From: Bacteroidales bacterium UBA1204
GTDB lineage: Bacteria; Bacteroidota; Bacteroidia; Bacteroidales; F082
DNA: 7,635 nucleotides
Assembly (NCBI GenBank): GCA_002310075.1
Contig: DBXU01000074.1
Span: 29,589-37,223 of the forward strand
Direction: 5' to 3'
Below are positions 6,399 to 7,635 of the stretch, in pieces (position 1 is the first letter of the stretch; the number at the start of each line of letters is the position of its first letter). Under the pieces are notes generated by a model. The model did not search any database, was not told the origin of the DNA, and saw nothing but the letters and a program-made list of their open reading frames with translations. A program made the translations under genes and the position numbers.

Positions 6399-6471
6399 TT
6401 TTCCTAATGTCCGAAATTCCACCCTTCGCGCGCGCGATACCATCATATTCGGTACAGTCAATAAGAGTGCG

Positions 6472-6495
6472 CTTGGCCGTTTTAGGACGACCAAG
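6472..6495 (-). repeat. Small hairpin downstream of the integrase stop codon
   Basis: On the minus strand, CTTGGTCG and CGGCCAAG pair over 8 positions with one G-U pair and an 8-base loop. They lie about 28 bases after the integrase stop codon. The G-U pair forms a proper stem only in the minus-strand RNA, which fits a 3' end element of the integrase transcript. No T-run follows, so termination here would be weak. Confidence 0.35.
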
Positions 6496-6522
6496 AAGGT
6501 TGAAACAAGCCGGATAAAAGCC

Positions 6523-7635
6523 TTATTTCACCTTTGAAACCTCAATCTCGATACTGCGCCGGTCGACCTCACGATAGATTTCCGTGGTCTGCAGCTTCTG
6601 ATGCCCGAGCAGTTTCGATATGGTGGCCAGATCAACGCCTTGTTGGCCTAGAAGGGTCGCAAAGGTGTGGCGACTGGAATGGAAAGTGATTTTGGCATCT
6701 GCGCCGATGGAGTCAAGTATAGGACGAAGCGCCCTGTTGACCGAAGCGTTAGGTCCAAGCTTTTTTGTTAGTTTGCCGATGTCGCCACCGTACTTGCCTA
6801 CTAAGGTCATCATCTTCCCTCCGAAAAGAGTTCCGATGGGGATTTCGACAGTGAACTTGGTCTTCTGCATCGCTATGGTCAGCCAGCCATCCTTGATGTG
6901 CTGCTGACGCAAAGCTGTGATGTCGCTGAAGCGCAAGCCGCAATAACATCCGACCAAGAATGCGTCGCGGACGATATCATCGTACCCATTAAGCCTCATG
7001 GACTCTAATTGCTGCAGCTGTTCCTTGGTGATATAACCCTTCTTCGACACCATCTGTTGGATCCTGAACCTGTCAAATGGATTGAAGCTGATGATGTCGC
7101 GATTTTTCGCCTCGTTCAACACAGCCCTCAGCAGACGCAGGCGACTTATCCTGGTGTTGTGCGAAATGTTCAGCGAACGAAGCCAGCGATCGTAGCTGAC
7201 GACATACTGATAGTCGATCTCGGTGACACGCACTCCGGCTCGGAACCGCTCCAGGTTGTTGAACAAGGTGCGGTAGTTCTTCTTGGTCACCTCGTTGCGC
7301 TCGCTGGCGTTGATGACTTCGAGCCCGAAGTCGATCAGCTTTGCCGATGGCGACAAATGCGCCTTCACGGCTTCCTTGAGTATCGGCAAGGTGACTTCGA
7401 CACCTTTTTTGATATACTCAAGTTCGACATCCTCGACTTCGCGAATCATAGAGTAAAGCGCATAGTTGAGGCCATCGGCCAAATCGGTGTTCACCACACA
7501 GCCTCTGGCGAACTGCTCGGGCTTCAGGTAGGTGTGCGTCGAAAAGTAGGCTTTCCGACCTTGCTGTTCGGCCTCGATCTGCACAAGGCCCTCGCCCCTT
7601 TGGTTGAGGCATCCGCTCCGGTTCCACACCAGGCG
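6523..7635 (-). CDS. Tyrosine recombinase (phage integrase), N-terminus cut by the window edge
   Basis: Integrase cuts and rejoins DNA at attP and attB through a covalent tyrosine link, inserting the phage or element into the chromosome. The visible 370 residues show the Bacteroidetes three-part layout. There is an arm-binding domain at about 1-85 (beginning RLVWNRSGCLNQRGEG), a core-binding helical domain at about 90-185, and the catalytic domain at about 190-370. All catalytic residues are present, counted from the right edge: R235 (GLRFSD), K258 (QKTK), H319 and R322 (HSSRH), H345 (LGHQ) and Y354 (EIYRE). The frame is open to position 7635, so the GTG at 7627-7629 is probably internal and only a few residues seem to be missing. 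The gene converges on the tail genes. It could also belong to a conjugative or other mobile element, but the neighbouring tail genes favour a temperate phage. Confidence 0.92.
   Translation of the reverse strand, partial: RLVWNRSGCLNQRGEGLVQIEAEQQGRKAYFSTHTYLKPEQFARGCVVNTDLADGLNYALYSMIREVEDVELEYIKKGVEVTLPILKEAVKAHLSPSAKLIDFGLEVINASERNEVTKKNYRTLFNNLERFRAGVRVTEIDYQYVVSYDRWLRSLNISHNTRISRLRLLRAVLNEAKNRDIISFNPFDRFRIQQMVSKKGYITKEQLQQLESMRLNGYDDIVRDAFLVGCYCGLRFSDITALRQQHIKDGWLTIAMQKTKFTVEIPIGTLFGGKMMTLVGKYGGDIGKLTKKLGPNASVNRALRPILDSIGADAKITFHSSRHTFATLLGQQGVDLATISKLLGHQKLQTTEIYREVDRRSIEIEVSKVK

Larger units (their letters stand above)
6252..6522. other. Structured intergenic region between fibre and integrase genes; candidate attP region
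   Basis: No gene is visible in these 271 bases on either strand. They hold the 16-base inverted repeat, a small palindrome AATAGTCTATT (6309-6319), the terminator, the palindrome ACTTCTGAAGT (6374-6384), the inverted fibre-core match, an alternating CG run (6427-6436) and a hairpin near the integrase end. Integrases often act at a site next to their own gene, so this is one of two places where attP could lie. The other is beyond the right edge. I see no tRNA gene fragment here. Confidence 0.3.

Noticed and set aside
6421..6440. Alternating CG run (6427-6436) as a functional Z-DNA or methylation site
   Set aside because: Ten bases of alternating CG is short, and nothing nearby supports a role.
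6252..6522. A tRNA or tRNA 3' fragment as the attachment target
   Set aside because: I could find no T-arm motif or acceptor stem pattern in this stretch on either strand.

Overview
The window looks like the right-hand end of the late (tail) region of a temperate tailed phage or prophage from a Bacteroidales host (Bacteroides, Prevotella, Alistipes or a relative; I cannot say which). Three things suggest this: the tail proteins resemble families I remember from gut Bacteroidetes prophages, the integrase is of the Bacteroidetes type with an N-terminal arm-binding domain, and the genes are packed tightly without consistent Shine-Dalgarno sites. No database search was possible, so all family assignments rest on recognition of sequence patterns.

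Layout. Six genes run on the plus strand with gaps of -4, 45, 3, 11 and 2 bases. They are the C-terminal end of the tail tape measure protein (3-506), a 712-residue tail or baseplate hub-like protein (503-2641), a 490-residue beta-rich tail or baseplate protein (2687-4159), a 98-residue two-helix membrane protein that looks like a holin (4163-4459), a 97-residue small beta protein (4471-4764) and a 494-residue modular fibre or adhesin-like protein (4767-6251). The last is probably the receptor-binding protein. A 271-base intergenic region follows, rich in inverted repeats and including a convincing intrinsic terminator (6327-6369). A tyrosine recombinase (integrase) is then encoded on the minus strand and runs off the right edge of the window, so the tail operon and the integrase converge.

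How the parts work together. The tape measure, hub and 490-residue proteins would form the tail tip. The small beta protein and the long modular protein would sit at its outer end and contact the cell surface. The holin-like protein would serve lysis, although no endolysin is visible here. The integrase would insert the genome into the host chromosome.

The most striking feature is in the 494-residue protein: a run of 9-residue (27-base) repeats with the core S/T-F-G-N. A 14-base DNA core is unchanged in all 12 copies, while the codons at unit positions 5, 7 and 8 are highly variable. It looks like a modular beta-solenoid with an exchangeable surface. A 12-base inverted copy of the core lies in the noncoding region between this gene and the integrase.
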